DNA of 64,000 bases from Corynebacterium glyciniphilum AJ 3170 (GCF_000626675.1 NZ_CP006842.1:1178001-1242000), one strand, 5' to 3'; positions 15,981-26,507 are shown, counted from the stretch's first letter. Notes: generated from the sequence alone by a model not told the origin. Numbers and translations are program-made.

Positions 15981-17194
15981 GAGTCATGAAAGACCCCATG
16001 TACGCCCGTATGGCCGTCCTGATTCTGGCCATTTTCTGCGTCGGTACCGCTGAGCTCTCGCCCAGCGGCATGCTGGGCGAACTGTCCCGGGACATGTCCG
16101 TGACCATTCCCACTGCCGGACTCCTGGTCACCGTGTACGCATTGACCGTGGTCTTCGGCGGTCCGGTCATCACGGCGATCACCACCCGTATCCGACGCAA
16201 ACACCTGCTGGTCCTTCTTCTGCTCGTCTTCGTCCTCGGCAACGTGGTCTGCGCCACCGCCCCCAGCTTCGGCGTCCTGCTCGTCGGTCGAGTGATCACC
16301 GCCGTCATTCAGGGAACTTTCATGGCTGTCTGTGTCGTCACCGCCGGCGCCATGGTCGCGGAGAACCGACAAGGGTCCGCGGTGGCAGGCACGCAGTTCG
16401 GTGTGACACTGGCCACCGTGCTCGGCGTGCCGTTCGGAACGCTGATGGCGCAGCAGGTGGACTGGCGGGCAACCTTCGGCACCGTCGCCGTCCTTGCCTC
16501 CATCGCGATCGTGCTCATCCTGCTGACGATTCCCGACGCTGGTGGAGCATCGGTCCACTCCTCCGTGCGACATGAGTTCCGCGCGTTCGCGAACTGGCAG
16601 GTGATCGGCACCGTACTGGCCACCGTGTTGTGCTCGGGTGCCATGTTCACGGTCATCACCTACATGGTGCCGTTGCTCACGGATGTGGGAGGTTTCCCCG
16701 CTGCGTGGGTGTCCGCAGTACTCCTTGCCTACGGCGTTGGCTCCATTATCGGGAACGTTATCGGTGGTCGGTGCGCCGACCGTTCCGTTGAGGGCACCGT
16801 CCTCGGACTCTCGTGGACGCTTGCCGTCGTGTGCGTCATCTTCTGGATCGCCGCCCCGTCGGCGGTCGGCAGTGCAGTAGTGCTCATCCTGTTCTCGGTC
16901 GCGACGTTCGCGCTGATCCCGGGGCTCCAGGTGAGGATCCTCTCGACGGCGTCAGACGCCCCGACACTGTCGTTGACGGTCAATATGGCCGCCTTCGCGC
17001 TGGGTGCCGCGCTCGGTTCGTGGGCCGGGGGACAGGTCATCACTCTCGGCTTCGGCGTCCGCGCCGTGACTCTCGCTGCCGCCCTGTTCGGTGCGCTCGG
17101 CGCACTCGTGATCGCGCAGGTCGTGTATGCCGCTCGGCGTACCACTGCGTCGACGACGGACAGGAGTGCAGCGGGGAGCGAGGCTTCGCGATGA
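15977..17194 (+). CDS. MFS exporter (DHA1 type), first of a tandem pair
   Basis: A 405-residue 12-helix MFS protein. TM1 includes IFCVGTAELSPSGMLGELS, the motif-A loop is TTRIRRKHL, and TM5 contains VLGVPFGTLMAQQVDWR. The start GTG overlaps the hydrolase stop; an ATG three codons later is an alternative. It is followed by another MFS gene whose ATG overlaps its stop (ATGA). The two are not identical and may export separately or interact. Substrate unknown. Confidence 0.85.
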   Translation: MRVMKDPMYARMAVLILAIFCVGTAELSPSGMLGELSRDMSVTIPTAGLLVTVYALTVVFGGPVITAITTRIRRKHLLVLLLLVFVLGNVVCATAPSFGVLLVGRVITAVIQGTFMAVCVVTAGAMVAENRQGSAVAGTQFGVTLATVLGVPFGTLMAQQVDWRATFGTVAVLASIAIVLILLTIPDAGGASVHSSVRHEFRAFANWQVIGTVLATVLCSGAMFTVITYMVPLLTDVGGFPAAWVSAVLLAYGVGSIIGNVIGGRCADRSVEGTVLGLSWTLAVVCVIFWIAAPSAVGSAVVLILFSVATFALIPGLQVRILSTASDAPTLSLTVNMAAFALGAALGSWAGGQVITLGFGVRAVTLAAALFGALGALVIAQVVYAARRTTASTTDRSAAGSEASR

Positions 17195-18387
17195 GAGGAT
17201 CCACGGGGCATACCCGAGTCAACGCAACAACGATGGCCAAGTTGATCGCGCTTGCCGCGGCGACGTTCGTCTACGTCACCTTCGAGGTGTTTCCCGTCGG
17301 CCTTATCCGGGACATCGCAGACGGCGTCAACGTCAGTGAAGGGCAGGTCGGTCTGCTGGTCAGTGGTTATGCGATCGTCGCTGCGTGCGCCACGATTCCC
17401 ACGGTCGCGCTTGCCTCGCGGGTATCCCGTCGGGCTGCCCTCGTTGTCGCGCTTGTCTTCCTTGTCATCGCGGAAACGCTCACCGTCGCATCGACGTCGT
17501 TTGCGATGCTCGCTGTCAGCCGACTCATTGCTGCACTCACTCACGGCGTGGTCTGGTCGCTGGTGGCGCCCGCCGCCGCGACGCTCGTTCCGCGTGAGCG
17601 GGTCGGTACCGCGACTGCCGTGGTGTTCGGCGGAGCCTCGCTGGCGTTGATCTTCGGCAGCCCCGGAACCACGTTCATCGGTGGGCTCATCGGCTGGCGG
17701 GCCACTGCTCTTCTGCTCACCGGAGTGACGATCGCGGTCACCGTTGCCGTCTTCTACTCCCTACGGTCAGTGGGGGAGAGGGTCGCGGTATCACACGGGG
17801 ACGCGGGGACGTCCCGCACCGAGGTGAACTGGCGCGCCGTGCTGGTGCTCTGCGGGATCTCAATCCTGCTTGTCACCGCGCATTTCATCTCCTACACCTA
17901 TATCGCAGTCATCGTCACCGAGGTCACGGGAGCAGCGGGGCTCGTGGTGGCGATCCTCATGCTCTTCGGCCTCGCTGGAGCTGTCGGTACGGTCCTCATC
18001 GGACGCGTCATCGACCGCGGGGCACGACGGGCGGAGGTAATCACGATGTCGACGTTCGCTGGCGGGCTGGTGATCCTGGCGCTGGCCATGCTGCCGCTGC
18101 CGCCGGGGCTGCAGTCTGCGGGAGTGTTCGTTGCTGCGGCGGTGTGGGGGCTGGCGTTCGCTGCCACGGGCCCGGTGTTTCAGACCGGCGTCCTGCGTAT
18201 CGCGGAGGGTGACGCTGACCGGGCGTCCTCGGTGTACGTCACCAGCGTCCAGGTCGGTATCGCCGCTGGCTCAGCGTTGGGTGCCCCGATCCTGGCACAG
18301 TCAGTTGTATGGCTGCCGCAGGCATCGGCGATGGTGGCGCTGGTTGTCCTGGTGCTCGTGGTCGGTTGTCGGCCGACGTCATCGTAG
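17191..18387 (+). CDS. MFS exporter (DHA1 type), second of a tandem pair
   Basis: A 398-residue 12-helix MFS transporter. The first helix reads FVYVTFEVFPVGLIRDIA and the motif-A region is ASRVSRRAALV. The start overlaps the preceding MFS stop by 4 bases, so the translation of the two is coupled. The last residues end soon after the final helix. Together with the upstream hydrolase and MFS it forms a MerR-controlled three-gene operon. Substrate unknown. Confidence 0.85.
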   Translation: MRGSTGHTRVNATTMAKLIALAAATFVYVTFEVFPVGLIRDIADGVNVSEGQVGLLVSGYAIVAACATIPTVALASRVSRRAALVVALVFLVIAETLTVASTSFAMLAVSRLIAALTHGVVWSLVAPAAATLVPRERVGTATAVVFGGASLALIFGSPGTTFIGGLIGWRATALLLTGVTIAVTVAVFYSLRSVGERVAVSHGDAGTSRTEVNWRAVLVLCGISILLVTAHFISYTYIAVIVTEVTGAAGLVVAILMLFGLAGAVGTVLIGRVIDRGARRAEVITMSTFAGGLVILALAMLPLPPGLQSAGVFVAAAVWGLAFAATGPVFQTGVLRIAEGDADRASSVYVTSVQVGIAAGSALGAPILAQSVVWLPQASAMVALVVLVLVVGCRPTSS

Positions 18388-18393
18388 AGAGGG

Positions 18394-18439
18394 TGATTTG
18401 CATCACTGGCGTACCTTTCGCGACAATAATGATTTGCAT
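18394..18439. repeat. Pair of 10-bp direct repeats upstream of GDSL lipoprotein
   Basis: TGATTTGCAT occurs at 18394-18403 and again at 18430-18439, 36 bases apart, in the 88-bp AT-rich gap before the esterase gene. It could be two binding sites for an activator or repressor placed nearly on the same helix face. No regulator is adjacent. Confidence 0.4.
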
Positions 18440-18475
18440 AAGAAATTACACTTATCAAGGAAGCTGGGAGATCCC

Positions 18476-19531
18476 GTGAAGAAGTCCATCACCTCCGGAG
18501 CGGTAGCGCTGTTCACATCAATGATGTTGGTTGGCTGCAGTGGGCAGGATTCCAACGGCGCGGGGCCGGATGCGTCGGATACTGAATCAGGGTCGGCAGT
18601 TGAGCAAGCTTCCGGGATCAACGAAGGCGTCTTCTTCGGAGACAGTCTGACTGATGCGGGGACCTACGGATTTCGCTGGACGACCATGCCGGGGGAAAGC
18701 TGGGCACAGATGGTGGCTGAGGAGTTCGGGCAGTCCACCGACAGTAATGAACATGTCGCCAATGTTGACGATGTGCATCAGGGGATTCCAGGAAATCCTG
18801 GCCCAGGTGGCTTGAATTATGCGGAAGGCGGGGCCCGTGCTGACGAACCCTATTCGGCTGTATCTGACAATCCCGACGGTACCCCGATCGCCGCGACTGT
18901 TCAGCTGCAGCGATATCTTGATCAACATGATTCTTTCCGTTCGGACCAGTTCATCTCGCTGTTCATCGGGACAAATGATGTCGCTCTGAACTTCGACCCG
19001 AGCCAGAATGAGGAGATCGCGGAGGGACTGAGCAACGATGAGCGGCTGCCCGACGACGTCGCGGAGGCTGAACGATCGAGGATTGAATCAGCTGCTGAAT
19101 CCGCCGGCGAGACGGTGCAGAAGATCCTGGATAACGGGGCTGAGCACGTTCTTGTTTTCAACCTTTATGATCTCGCTGATGCGCCGTGGTCCGACAACGG
19201 GGCGACACAGGATTTCATGGGGGAGATGACAGATGTGTACAACGAAAAGCTTGAGTCATCGCTACCTGATGACCCGCGCGTGGACCTGTTTGATTTGTAC
19301 GCACTGATGAGCGACATCGTGGCAGCTCCGGAGGACTACGGGTTCACACACGGCGCGAATGAGGATGCCTGCGCTCCTGCTGACGTTGAGTGGTGTGACG
19401 AAGGCGAGTGGAAGAGCCCGACCGCTGACCGGGACTATGTGTTCGCTGGTCGGGTTCACCTCACGACCCGGACAAACGAGATCATCGCAGACCGAGTTCT
19501 TGAGAAGGTCAACGAGGACATGCAGGGCTGA
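18476..19531 (+). CDS. GDSL/SGNH-family lipase or esterase, lipoprotein
   Basis: A 351-residue secreted lipoprotein. A signal peptide with lipobox LVGC precedes a low-complexity acidic linker. The SGNH blocks are clear: VFFGDSLTDAGTYGF (nucleophile Ser), GLNYAEGGA (block II), LFIGTNDVALNF (block III Asn) and near the end GRVHLTTRTNEIIAD (catalytic His). The order fits secreted GDSL phospholipase/esterases that act on lipids or acyl esters at the cell surface. The GTG start has GGGAG upstream. Base composition of the gene and its leader is visibly more AT-rich than its neighbours, a possible sign of transfer. Confidence 0.85.
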   Translation: MKKSITSGAVALFTSMMLVGCSGQDSNGAGPDASDTESGSAVEQASGINEGVFFGDSLTDAGTYGFRWTTMPGESWAQMVAEEFGQSTDSNEHVANVDDVHQGIPGNPGPGGLNYAEGGARADEPYSAVSDNPDGTPIAATVQLQRYLDQHDSFRSDQFISLFIGTNDVALNFDPSQNEEIAEGLSNDERLPDDVAEAERSRIESAAESAGETVQKILDNGAEHVLVFNLYDLADAPWSDNGATQDFMGEMTDVYNEKLESSLPDDPRVDLFDLYALMSDIVAAPEDYGFTHGANEDACAPADVEWCDEGEWKSPTADRDYVFAGRVHLTTRTNEIIADRVLEKVNEDMQG

Positions 19532-19614
19532 CGACGCCCCTTTTCCGGACACGAATCTGATGATCGTTAGTCCAGTAGGATGAAATGCATCCTGACCGCT
19601 GATGAGAGGAGCCC

Positions 19615-19797
19615 ATGATGGCTGATCGCAAAGGGTCGGTGGAACCGAAGGCAGTGATCGTCGGGATCTTCGGCGCAGTCATGGCGATATGGCTCGCAGT
19701 ACGGAACGAGTCCCTCGTCGGTGGGCTTATCTTCTTTGCGCTTGTCCTCCTCGGCGCGGCGATCGTCCACTGGGTAAACCGCAAGGCTGACAGGTAG
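19615..19797 (+). CDS. Small two-helix membrane protein
   Basis: A 60-residue protein with two hydrophobic segments, VIVGIFGAVMAIWLAV and GLIFFALVLLGAAIVHWV, and a basic C-terminus. GAGAGGAG stands 5 bases ahead of the ATG, a strong ribosome binding site. I do not recognise the family. It lies 260 bases upstream of jetA on the same strand but with its own spacing, so association with the Jet operon is not shown. The gap to jetA holds a short C-rich stretch and the probable jetA -10 element only. Confidence 0.6.
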   Translation: MMADRKGSVEPKAVIVGIFGAVMAIWLAVRNESLVGGLIFFALVLLGAAIVHWVNRKADR

Positions 19798-20044
19798 CTC
19801 AGGTAACTGTGGGTCCCTGCGGCTTCACGTCGTATGGCTGCTACAGGGATCGGCAGAACGCGCTCGTTATCTGAGTCACCCCTCAGGGCCATTCTGGCCT
19901 CCGATTCGTCCTGAGCGGTGTCTCAGATGACAGGGGCACGCACGGAGTCGGGACCAGGCACGTCAGCCCGGCCCGCACCACCCCGGAAACCGGCCCGGAA
20001 TCCGCTTCCGACCACACCGAATCCGGCGCGGCGAACCCGGGCGC

Positions 20045-20050
20045 TACACT
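20045..20050 (+). promoter_or_regulatory. Probable -10 element of jetABC
   Basis: TACACT ends 8 bases before the chosen jetA ATG, consistent with a leaderless transcript. No clear -35 is seen. This placement also argues against the upstream ATG that would extend the protein by 47 low-complexity residues. Confidence 0.4.
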
Positions 20051-20058
20051 CTTCCCCG

Positions 20059-21579
20059 ATGGTAATCATGCGTGCAGAGGCGGCCTATCAACGGACAGCG
20101 GCGGCCTTCAAGAACCCGACCCTCGACCTGCTGCACGGCAGGTACGCGCCGTTCGTCGTCGCGGCGTTGTCACTGATCTTCACCCCGGACCGTCCCACCG
20201 TGGCGATTTCCGACGCACACGTCGAGGTCGGCGACGTCGTCGAGGAGCTCCGCGCTGCAGGATACGACGAGGACGACCGGGGCTCCCGGGGTCTGCCCTC
20301 CGGGAACGGTCGGGAGATCTGCCGCTACTGGGTCCGCGTCGGCTGGTTGGTTCCCCAGATCGAGGACGACGTCGAGGTCTACCGGCTCTCCGCCCAGGCC
20401 GTCGGTGCCCTGGAGATCGTCGGTCGCAGTGGTCTCGGCCGTGCCCGGGTGTCCCGCTCCCGCGTCCGGACCCTGTTGGACGCGGTCGAGCACCTCGCCC
20501 ACGAGGCCGAGACAGACCCGCAGGAACGTATCGCCACGCTGCGCGCGGAACGTGCGGCGATTGACGAGGAGATCGATAAACTCGAACGCGGGGAGGTCGA
20601 CCCGGTCGATGACGATCAGCTGCTCGAGGAAGCGGAGAACGTCGTCCACCTGTCCCGCGAACTTCCCGCCGACTTTGCGCGGGTCGCAGAGTCGATCAAC
20701 GCGATGCAACGCGATGTCGTCGCCGACCTGCGGCGGGACGTCCGGCCGACCGGTGAGGTACTGCGGGAGTATCTGCACCGCGGCCAGCACGTCATGGAGG
20801 CCACGCCCGAGGGGCGTGCGTTCTCCGGCGCGCTCAACCTCATCGGCGACCCGGAGAACATCGACCACCTCACCGATCAGCTCAGCATGCTGATGGCCCT
20901 GCCGTTCTCCCGGCACATGAGTGCCGATCAACGCCGCGAACTCCTCGCCATCGCCCGGCGGGTCGAGCAGGGTGTGCAGGAGGTGCTGACGGCGCAGCGT
21001 CGTGCGTCGCACGTGATCACGGCGCAGGTGAGGACACATGATCCTGTCCGTGACCGCGAGGTCGATGATCTGTTGCGTAACGTGATGTCCGGGCTGCAGA
21101 CCTGGATGCAGGAGACGGCGGCCGACGCCCGCGCACACGACGCCGTCGCCCCGCTCCGTAGCTTCCCGACCGCACACCTCGGCCATCTGCGGCAGACGCT
21201 CAATGATCTCCATCCACCCGGAGCTCCGGAACCGCTGCGTCGCGAGGACGAGGAGGGCTGGGACAACCCGGACATTGAGTTCCTCCATGCTGACACCCGC
21301 GCCTGGGGCGGGCCGCACTACCCGGAACTGGAGCAGTTCGTCGCGGACCTCGACGGGCCGTTCGACCTGGCCACGGCCTTCGGCACCGTGCCGGACGACA
21401 CCCGACGCCCCGTCGACCTGCTGGGACTGCTGGAGATCGCCCACCGTAACGGCATGGAAGAGGGTGATGACGTTTCGGTCGTCGAGACACTGCGTCCGGA
21501 CGGGACCGTGCGCCGATTCGCCTTCGGTGCCGTCACCGCCCGAGCGGCTGCGAACACTGTGAAAGGATCGACCGAATGA
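20059..21579 (+). CDS. jetA: JetA/MksF-like kleisin subunit (DUF3375)
   Basis: A 506-residue protein recognised as DUF3375, the kleisin-like subunit of Wadjet/MksBEF SMC complexes. The N-terminal winged helix region reads [20 protein letters not shown] and [11 protein letters not shown] long charged helical section rich in Glu and Arg follows, and the C-terminus ends with a compact wing ([18 protein letters not shown]). The kleisin bridges the two JetC ATPases and recruits JetB. The chosen start excludes a 47-residue proline- and arginine-rich extension. The stop overlaps jetB by 4 bases. Confidence 0.85.
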   Translation: MVIMRAEAAYQRTAAAFKNPTLDLLHGRYAPFVVAALSLIFTPDRPTVAISDAHVEVGDVVEELRAAGYDEDDRGSRGLPSGNGREICRYWVRVGWLVPQIEDDVEVYRLSAQAVGALEIVGRSGLGRARVSRSRVRTLLDAVEHLAHEAETDPQERIATLRAERAAIDEEIDKLERGEVDPVDDDQLLEEAENVVHLSRELPADFARVAESINAMQRDVVADLRRDVRPTGEVLREYLHRGQHVMEATPEGRAFSGALNLIGDPENIDHLTDQLSMLMALPFSRHMSADQRRELLAIARRVEQGVQEVLTAQRRASHVITAQVRTHDPVRDREVDDLLRNVMSGLQTWMQETAADARAHDAVAPLRSFPTAHLGHLRQTLNDLHPPGAPEPLRREDEEGWDNPDIEFLHADTRAWGGPHYPELEQFVADLDGPFDLATAFGTVPDDTRRPVDLLGLLEIAHRNGMEEGDDVSVVETLRPDGTVRRFAFGAVTARAAANTVKGSTE

Positions 21580-22232
21580 CAGAGCCCACCGATCCGCCCA
21601 CCGATCCCTTCATCGATACCGTGTCCATGGAGCAGGACCCGGACGAATGCTTCGCCGGTGACAGGGGAGTGCTCGACCCGGAGGTACGCCGGGTGCTGGT
21701 GCGTCTGCTGCAGCGCCGGTTCCTGCAGGCTGACCGTAACCGTGACGACTGGAAAGTCCTGATGGACAACCAGCAGGTCATCGAGTCGCGCCTGCATGAT
21801 CTGTTCGTGCGGCTCGTGGTCGATTCCGACCGGGGAGTCGCCTACAAACAGCAGGTGCGCTCCGACGAACTCGACGTGCCGATCCTGCTTCGCGACGAGG
21901 CATACACCCGTGCCGAGACGCTGGTGCTGGTCTACCTGCGCACCATCTACCAACGTGAATCCACTGCCGGCGAACTCGCAGCCCGGGTCGATGTCGAAGA
22001 GGTCGAGCAGACCGTGATGACCTACTTCACCGAAGCCAACGGTGACATCGCACGGCGGCAGAAACTGATCCGCAATGCTCTGGGGCGCCTGCGGCAGGAA
22101 GGCATCATCGACGAGGAGACCGAGGGCCGCTACCGGATCAGCCCCCTGGTCGAGATCGTGCTCAGCGCCGACCGGTTGCGGGAACTCGACGACTGGCTGC
22201 AAGAACAGATACAGGGAGGTTCTGAGCAGTGA
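21576..22232 (+). CDS. jetB: JetB/MksE-like KITE subunit (DUF4194)
   Basis: A 218-residue DUF4194 protein, the KITE-type winged-helix partner of the kleisin in Wadjet/Mks complexes. Typical stretches are [17 protein letters not shown] near the start, [18 protein letters not shown] in the middle and [18 protein letters not shown] near the end. Its ATG overlaps the jetA stop and its TGA overlaps the jetC GTG, so the three subunits are made in a coupled series. It should bind the kleisin and contact DNA next to the ATPase heads. Confidence 0.9.
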   Translation: MTEPTDPPTDPFIDTVSMEQDPDECFAGDRGVLDPEVRRVLVRLLQRRFLQADRNRDDWKVLMDNQQVIESRLHDLFVRLVVDSDRGVAYKQQVRSDELDVPILLRDEAYTRAETLVLVYLRTIYQRESTAGELAARVDVEEVEQTVMTYFTEANGDIARRQKLIRNALGRLRQEGIIDEETEGRYRISPLVEIVLSADRLRELDDWLQEQIQGGSEQ

Positions 22233-25200
22233 CAATGCTTGACACGTTGTTCGGACTGGTGCCGGCGGAATCCCGCGGGCAGCAGTGGTTGGCCGACGAG
22301 CTTCACCTGGTCAACTGGGGCGGATACGAGGGAGCCCACCGCGTGAAGTTTTCCCCCGAAGCGACGCTGCTCTGCGGCGGTTCCGGTTCGGGGAAGTCCA
22401 CGCTGATGGACGCCTACATTGCTCTGATGATGCCGCACACCACACCGTTCAACGGTGCATCCAACGGTGGTGTCACCGGGCGTCCCCGCGGGGAAGACCA
22501 GCGCAACATCCTGTCCTACAGCCGCGGCAAGATCGATGAGTCCCGCACCGATGACGGTACCCAGGTCACCGTGCTGCGTGGTGACGGATGCGATACCTGG
22601 ACCGCGGTCTCGATGACCTGGACCGATCACGACGGCTCCCGGTTCACCGCCGTGCGCGCCTGGTACGTCCCGGCCTCCGCCCGGGTGCTGGAGGACACCG
22701 TCAAGGTCCGCGGAGTGGTGGAGGGAGATTTCGACCCGGCCTCTCTCGAGACGGCAGCGTCCCAGCGTCTGGCGGATTCCGCGGTCAAGGCCGCTGGCCT
22801 GGAGACGATGGCCACCGACCGCGAGTTCCTGGCACGGGTGCATTCGGTTCTCGGCATCGGGGCCGCGGGTGCGGGCGCCAAGGCCATGAGTCTGCTGGCC
22901 CGGATTCAGGCGGGTCAGCAGATCACCACCGTGGACGAACTGTACAAACGCATGGTCCTCGAGGAACCCGAGACGATGGTCACCGCGGATGCCGTCGTCG
23001 CACACTTCGATGAGCTGGAGAGCACCCGGACCAGGATGGTCACCGCACAGAAGCAGGTGCGGGTGCTGCAGCCGATCCGGGGGATCCGGTCGAAGATCGA
23101 GGAGTCCGCCGAGCGGTTACGCCTGCTCGACGAGATCGGGCGCTTCTCGGACCCGGCGTCGTTGACAGCCCTGTGGCGGACCGGACGCCGACTGGAGCTG
23201 CTCCACGAGGCGGAGACCGAGGTCAGGAAGCAGAAGCAGGCGGCGGACGCTGACGTCCGGGCCCAGATGGCGCTGGCTGAGGCAGCAGAGACAGAACGCG
23301 ACGGCCTGCTGGACGTCCTGCGTCACTCCGGTGGTGACCGCCTGGACACCGCCGAGCGGGAGCTTGCACAGGTGGAACGTCGGCTGTCCACGGTCCAGCA
23401 GGCCCGCGCACGGTTCGACGAGAACATCGCCTGCCTGAACCAGGACGTCGACACAGAGGCGGATTTCACTGCCCTGGCCGAGCGCGCCCGTGCAGCTCTC
23501 GCTGATCCGGGGGCGAAGACCTCCGCCCGTGACGACTACGCAGAATCGCGCGTGGAGCTCAAGAAGCTGCGACGCCAGCTCGCCGAGCTGGAGACCGAAC
23601 AGCGGTGGACCGAGCAACGCAGGGACAACATCCCGGAGCGGCTGCACGTCGCTCGGCGGCTCCTCGCCGACGCCGCAGGGCTGTCGACCGAGGACCTGCC
23701 GTTCGTTGGTGAACTCATTGACGTGTCGACCGAATACGAACCCTGGCGAGAGGCATTCAACCTCGCCCTCGGCGGTTTCGCCACCACGATGCTCATTGAC
23801 GCCGACGACCTGGCCCGCTTCCGGGCGGCTGTCGATGCGGTACGCACGGACGTTCGGCTGCGCTACGAAGGTGTGCACACCGGCTTTGCCCAGCGTGACC
23901 GTCTCGACCCGCAGCGCCTGCCCGGCCGGCTCGACTACCGGGAGACCGCGTTCACCGGGTGGTTGCAGGACCGGCTGGAACGCCAGTTCGGCTTCTTCTG
24001 TGTCGATTCCACCGACGGACTTTCAGCGCGGCAACCCGCACTGACGATCACCGGCCAGGTGTCCCAGGGGGACCGCGGCGCCCACGGCGGGCACGGCGGA
24101 CGTAATGTGCTGGGATTCTCCAGCCGACGCCGCCTGGCAGAACTGGAGGGAGACGTGGCCGACCTCCGAGAGAAGATCCGGGTCGCCGAGGACGCGGAAC
24201 GCCGGGCAGGCGCCGAACTGGACGACCTGGACGCCCGCCACGCTGCCTATGCACGGGTGACGGACGTGAGCTGGAACCAGATCGACGTCGCCACTGTCGA
24301 GCAGGAGCGCGAACGCTGGGCGGGCATCATCGCCGACATCACCGACGGCAATCCTGAGATCGCCGACCTTCAGCAGCAGATTGCCACGTTGAAGACGAAA
24401 GTCACCCGACTGCAGGAGAGCACCGGCCGGGCGAAAGGCGACCAGGAGCGACTGGCCCGGCAGTGGGCCGACACCGTCGACGAGGTTGACGCGGCGCAGG
24501 CCGCCCTCGATGAGGCGGAGGGCGCGGAGCGGTCGCTCAGCGACGCCCAGACGTCCTACCTGAACGAGCGCTTCGACCCGGCGGGCGGTGGGGCCTCCGG
24601 CTCCCGGCTGGCCCGGTTCGACGCCGCGCTGGACACCGCCTCCCGTCGCCTGGAGGACGATCGGGCAGCCGCCCAGTCCACCGTGTCGGAGCAGCGCGAG
24701 ACACTGCGTCGCACCCTGGAGACGTTCCTGGACACCTGGCCGAACCCCACGCTGCGCGCCGATCCCGACACTTCCCTGAAGGACTTCGAGAGGATCCTCG
24801 AGGACCTGGAGACCAGCGGACTACATGAGCTGGAGGCTGAGTGGAGGAACAGTCTGCTCACCCTGTCGGGCAATGACCTGACCAATCTGGACTCGACGCT
24901 GGGCCGCTCCCTGCGGGAGATCCGTGAGCGGATCGAGCCGATCAACCGGATCATGGAAAACCTCCCGTTCTACGACGACGACCACCGGCTCCAGATCGTC
25001 CCCCGGGAGAATCAGTCGGAGGTGCGGCGGCGGTTCCGCAAGGACCTGCGTGACGTCCGCCGTTTGATCGAGGACGCCGCCAGCGACGCCGAACGCGAGC
25101 AGGCTTATGAGCGCATGGCACGGCTGATCAACCGGATCCGCCGGACGGCCCCGGACTTCGCCGACCTCGTCGACGTGCGCAACCATGTGCGGGTCAGCGC

Positions 25201-25570
25201 GGAGAAGATTCACGCCGAGTCCAAGGAGCATGCTGCGCTCTACGACCACATCGGTGAGAAGTCTGGTGGGGAGTCTCAGGAGTTGATCGCCTTCATCGTC
25301 GGTGCCGCGCTGCGCTACCAGCTCGGCGACGCCGACGCCGAACGACCACGCTATGCCCCGGTGTTCCTGGACGAGGCGCTGATCAAGGCTGACGCACACT
25401 TCACCAAGCGTGCCATCGGAGCATGGCGTGGGCTGGGATTCCAGCTGGTCATCGGTGCTCCGAATGACAAGTACAGCGCGATCGAACCGCATGTGGATGT
25501 TGAGTACGACATCCTCAAGGACACTCAGGGCCGTTCCTGGGCGAAGCCAAAGGTGGCGTTGCTGGACTAG
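22229..25570 (+). CDS. jetC: JetC/MksB-like SMC ATPase
   Basis: A 1113-residue SMC-like ATPase. Walker A is GGSGSGKST (K56), followed after two long coiled-coil arms by the signature KSGGESQE (from residue 1011) and Walker B VFLDEA with catalytic glutamate near 1049. A hinge-like globular part sits around residues 490-650, starting [17 protein letters not shown]. In Wadjet systems this ATPase extrudes loops on small circular DNA, and the JetD nuclease then cuts it; in MksBEF condensins the complex acts in chromosome or plasmid organisation. The GTG start overlaps jetB. It ends tail-to-tail with a 104-residue ORF at CTAG. No jetD-type gene follows. Confidence 0.9.
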   Translation: MTMLDTLFGLVPAESRGQQWLADELHLVNWGGYEGAHRVKFSPEATLLCGGSGSGKSTLMDAYIALMMPHTTPFNGASNGGVTGRPRGEDQRNILSYSRGKIDESRTDDGTQVTVLRGDGCDTWTAVSMTWTDHDGSRFTAVRAWYVPASARVLEDTVKVRGVVEGDFDPASLETAASQRLADSAVKAAGLETMATDREFLARVHSVLGIGAAGAGAKAMSLLARIQAGQQITTVDELYKRMVLEEPETMVTADAVVAHFDELESTRTRMVTAQKQVRVLQPIRGIRSKIEESAERLRLLDEIGRFSDPASLTALWRTGRRLELLHEAETEVRKQKQAADADVRAQMALAEAAETERDGLLDVLRHSGGDRLDTAERELAQVERRLSTVQQARARFDENIACLNQDVDTEADFTALAERARAALADPGAKTSARDDYAESRVELKKLRRQLAELETEQRWTEQRRDNIPERLHVARRLLADAAGLSTEDLPFVGELIDVSTEYEPWREAFNLALGGFATTMLIDADDLARFRAAVDAVRTDVRLRYEGVHTGFAQRDRLDPQRLPGRLDYRETAFTGWLQDRLERQFGFFCVDSTDGLSARQPALTITGQVSQGDRGAHGGHGGRNVLGFSSRRRLAELEGDVADLREKIRVAEDAERRAGAELDDLDARHAAYARVTDVSWNQIDVATVEQERERWAGIIADITDGNPEIADLQQQIATLKTKVTRLQESTGRAKGDQERLARQWADTVDEVDAAQAALDEAEGAERSLSDAQTSYLNERFDPAGGGASGSRLARFDAALDTASRRLEDDRAAAQSTVSEQRETLRRTLETFLDTWPNPTLRADPDTSLKDFERILEDLETSGLHELEAEWRNSLLTLSGNDLTNLDSTLGRSLREIRERIEPINRIMENLPFYDDDHRLQIVPRENQSEVRRRFRKDLRDVRRLIEDAASDAEREQAYERMARLINRIRRTAPDFADLVDVRNHVRVSAEKIHAESKEHAALYDHIGEKSGGESQELIAFIVGAALRYQLGDADAERPRYAPVFLDEALIKADAHFTKRAIGAWRGLGFQLVIGAPNDKYSAIEPHVDVEYDILKDTQGRSWAKPKVALLD

Positions 25571-25881
25571 CTGTCATTGCCGGTGCGGCGGGTGACCTTC
25601 AGCTCGCCGGAAGTGGTCTTGCTGAGGTGCCAGTTCTTCGCACCGATCGGCGTGCCCGCGCCGGTGGTGTAGGTACTGACCTGCAGGTGGCCGGCAGTGG
25701 TCTCGGTACTGGTCTCGGTACCATGCGCCGGGATGAGCTCGGCCTCAGCCTCGGACTCGTCGGAGAAGACAAGCAGGCACTCGGCCACGCCAGTAGGAAG
25801 CTCCTGGCCGTCCTGGAGACGGAGTACCGCTCCGGGGAAGAGGTGGGAATGGCTCACGTGGAAGGTGATGACACTGTCCAT
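25567..25881 (-). CDS. Small uncharacterised protein convergent with jetC
   Basis: A 104-residue soluble protein, beginning MDSVITFHVSHSHLFPG and ending [17 protein letters not shown]. It is acidic in the middle (SDESEAEAELIPAHG), with no signal peptide, membrane segment or recognised motif. The TAG stop shares CTAG with the jetC stop on the other strand. The next upstream gene ends 5 bases before its start, so it is the last gene of the tct-usp minus-strand group. I do not recognise its family, and a link to the Jet complex is only positional. Confidence 0.65.
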   Translation of the reverse strand: MDSVITFHVSHSHLFPGAVLRLQDGQELPTGVAECLLVFSDESEAEAELIPAHGTETSTETTAGHLQVSTYTTGAGTPIGAKNWHLSKTTSGELKVTRRTGNDS

Positions 25882-25886
25882 ACGCC

Positions 25887-26498
25887 TTATCGTACGGAGA
25901 GCGGGCCGATGCCATCGCTTGCTTGGTGCGACCTCAGGGAACCGTCTGACCAGAGGGCTGCTGACGCGTGTCCCAGCAGCAGCTTGGGGTAGTACGCGGC
26001 AGCGAACCATGGAGCATTTCTTGAGCGGCCGAGATACCTGTCCAGTGCGAGACCACCGATCGTGAGTGCAGGTCCAAGAATCCGCCGGGCCGGCCACCAC
26101 GCACGGATCGTCGCTGTCGATGCCAGTAGGTAGCCGTAGTGGGATGTCGCCCACGTAATGCAGTCCGGACGGCCTCCGATGCCGTGGTCCAGCCAAGCGA
26201 CGGCATACGGATGGACGTGGAAGACGGAGAACCACAGATGGTCGACGTGGCCCTGTGTTGGGCGTTCGTACCAACGGGCACAGGTACGTGTGTTGTTGAC
26301 GTAGGCACCTCCGACCAGATCAAGCGCGAGGAGTGCAGTGATGCCGGCGGCGGGACGGCCTGCGCCTCGACGACGTGATAGTGCCGCTGCGCCGGCAGCG
26401 CCGACGACCGACGTGCCTAGGGTTATCCAGTTGTTCGCACGGGTCGCTTCAGGCCCTACGAACCGTGACCAGCTTGCTTTCAGAGTCATGGTGCTCAT
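25887..26498 (-). CDS. Uncharacterised membrane protein
   Basis: A 203-residue protein with several hydrophobic stretches, including WITLGTSVVGAAGAAAL, GITALLALDLVGGAYV and RILGPALTIGGLALD, and scattered tryptophans and histidines (WFSVFHVHPYAVAWLDH). Two starts three codons apart (MSTMTLK) are possible. It lies between two other small genes on the same strand with gaps of 5 and 9 bases, so it is in one operon with them. No family recognised. Confidence 0.65.
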   Translation of the reverse strand: MSTMTLKASWSRFVGPEATRANNWITLGTSVVGAAGAAALSRRRGAGRPAAGITALLALDLVGGAYVNNTRTCARWYERPTQGHVDHLWFSVFHVHPYAVAWLDHGIGGRPDCITWATSHYGYLLASTATIRAWWPARRILGPALTIGGLALDRYLGRSRNAPWFAAAYYPKLLLGHASAALWSDGSLRSHQASDGIGPLSVR

Positions 26499-26507
26499 CT
26501 CCTTCGG

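Noticed and set aside
20170..21444. 424-codon open frame antisense to jetA
   Set aside because: Shadow of the DUF3375 gene in high-GC DNA; the sense strand has recognisable domains and coupled neighbours.
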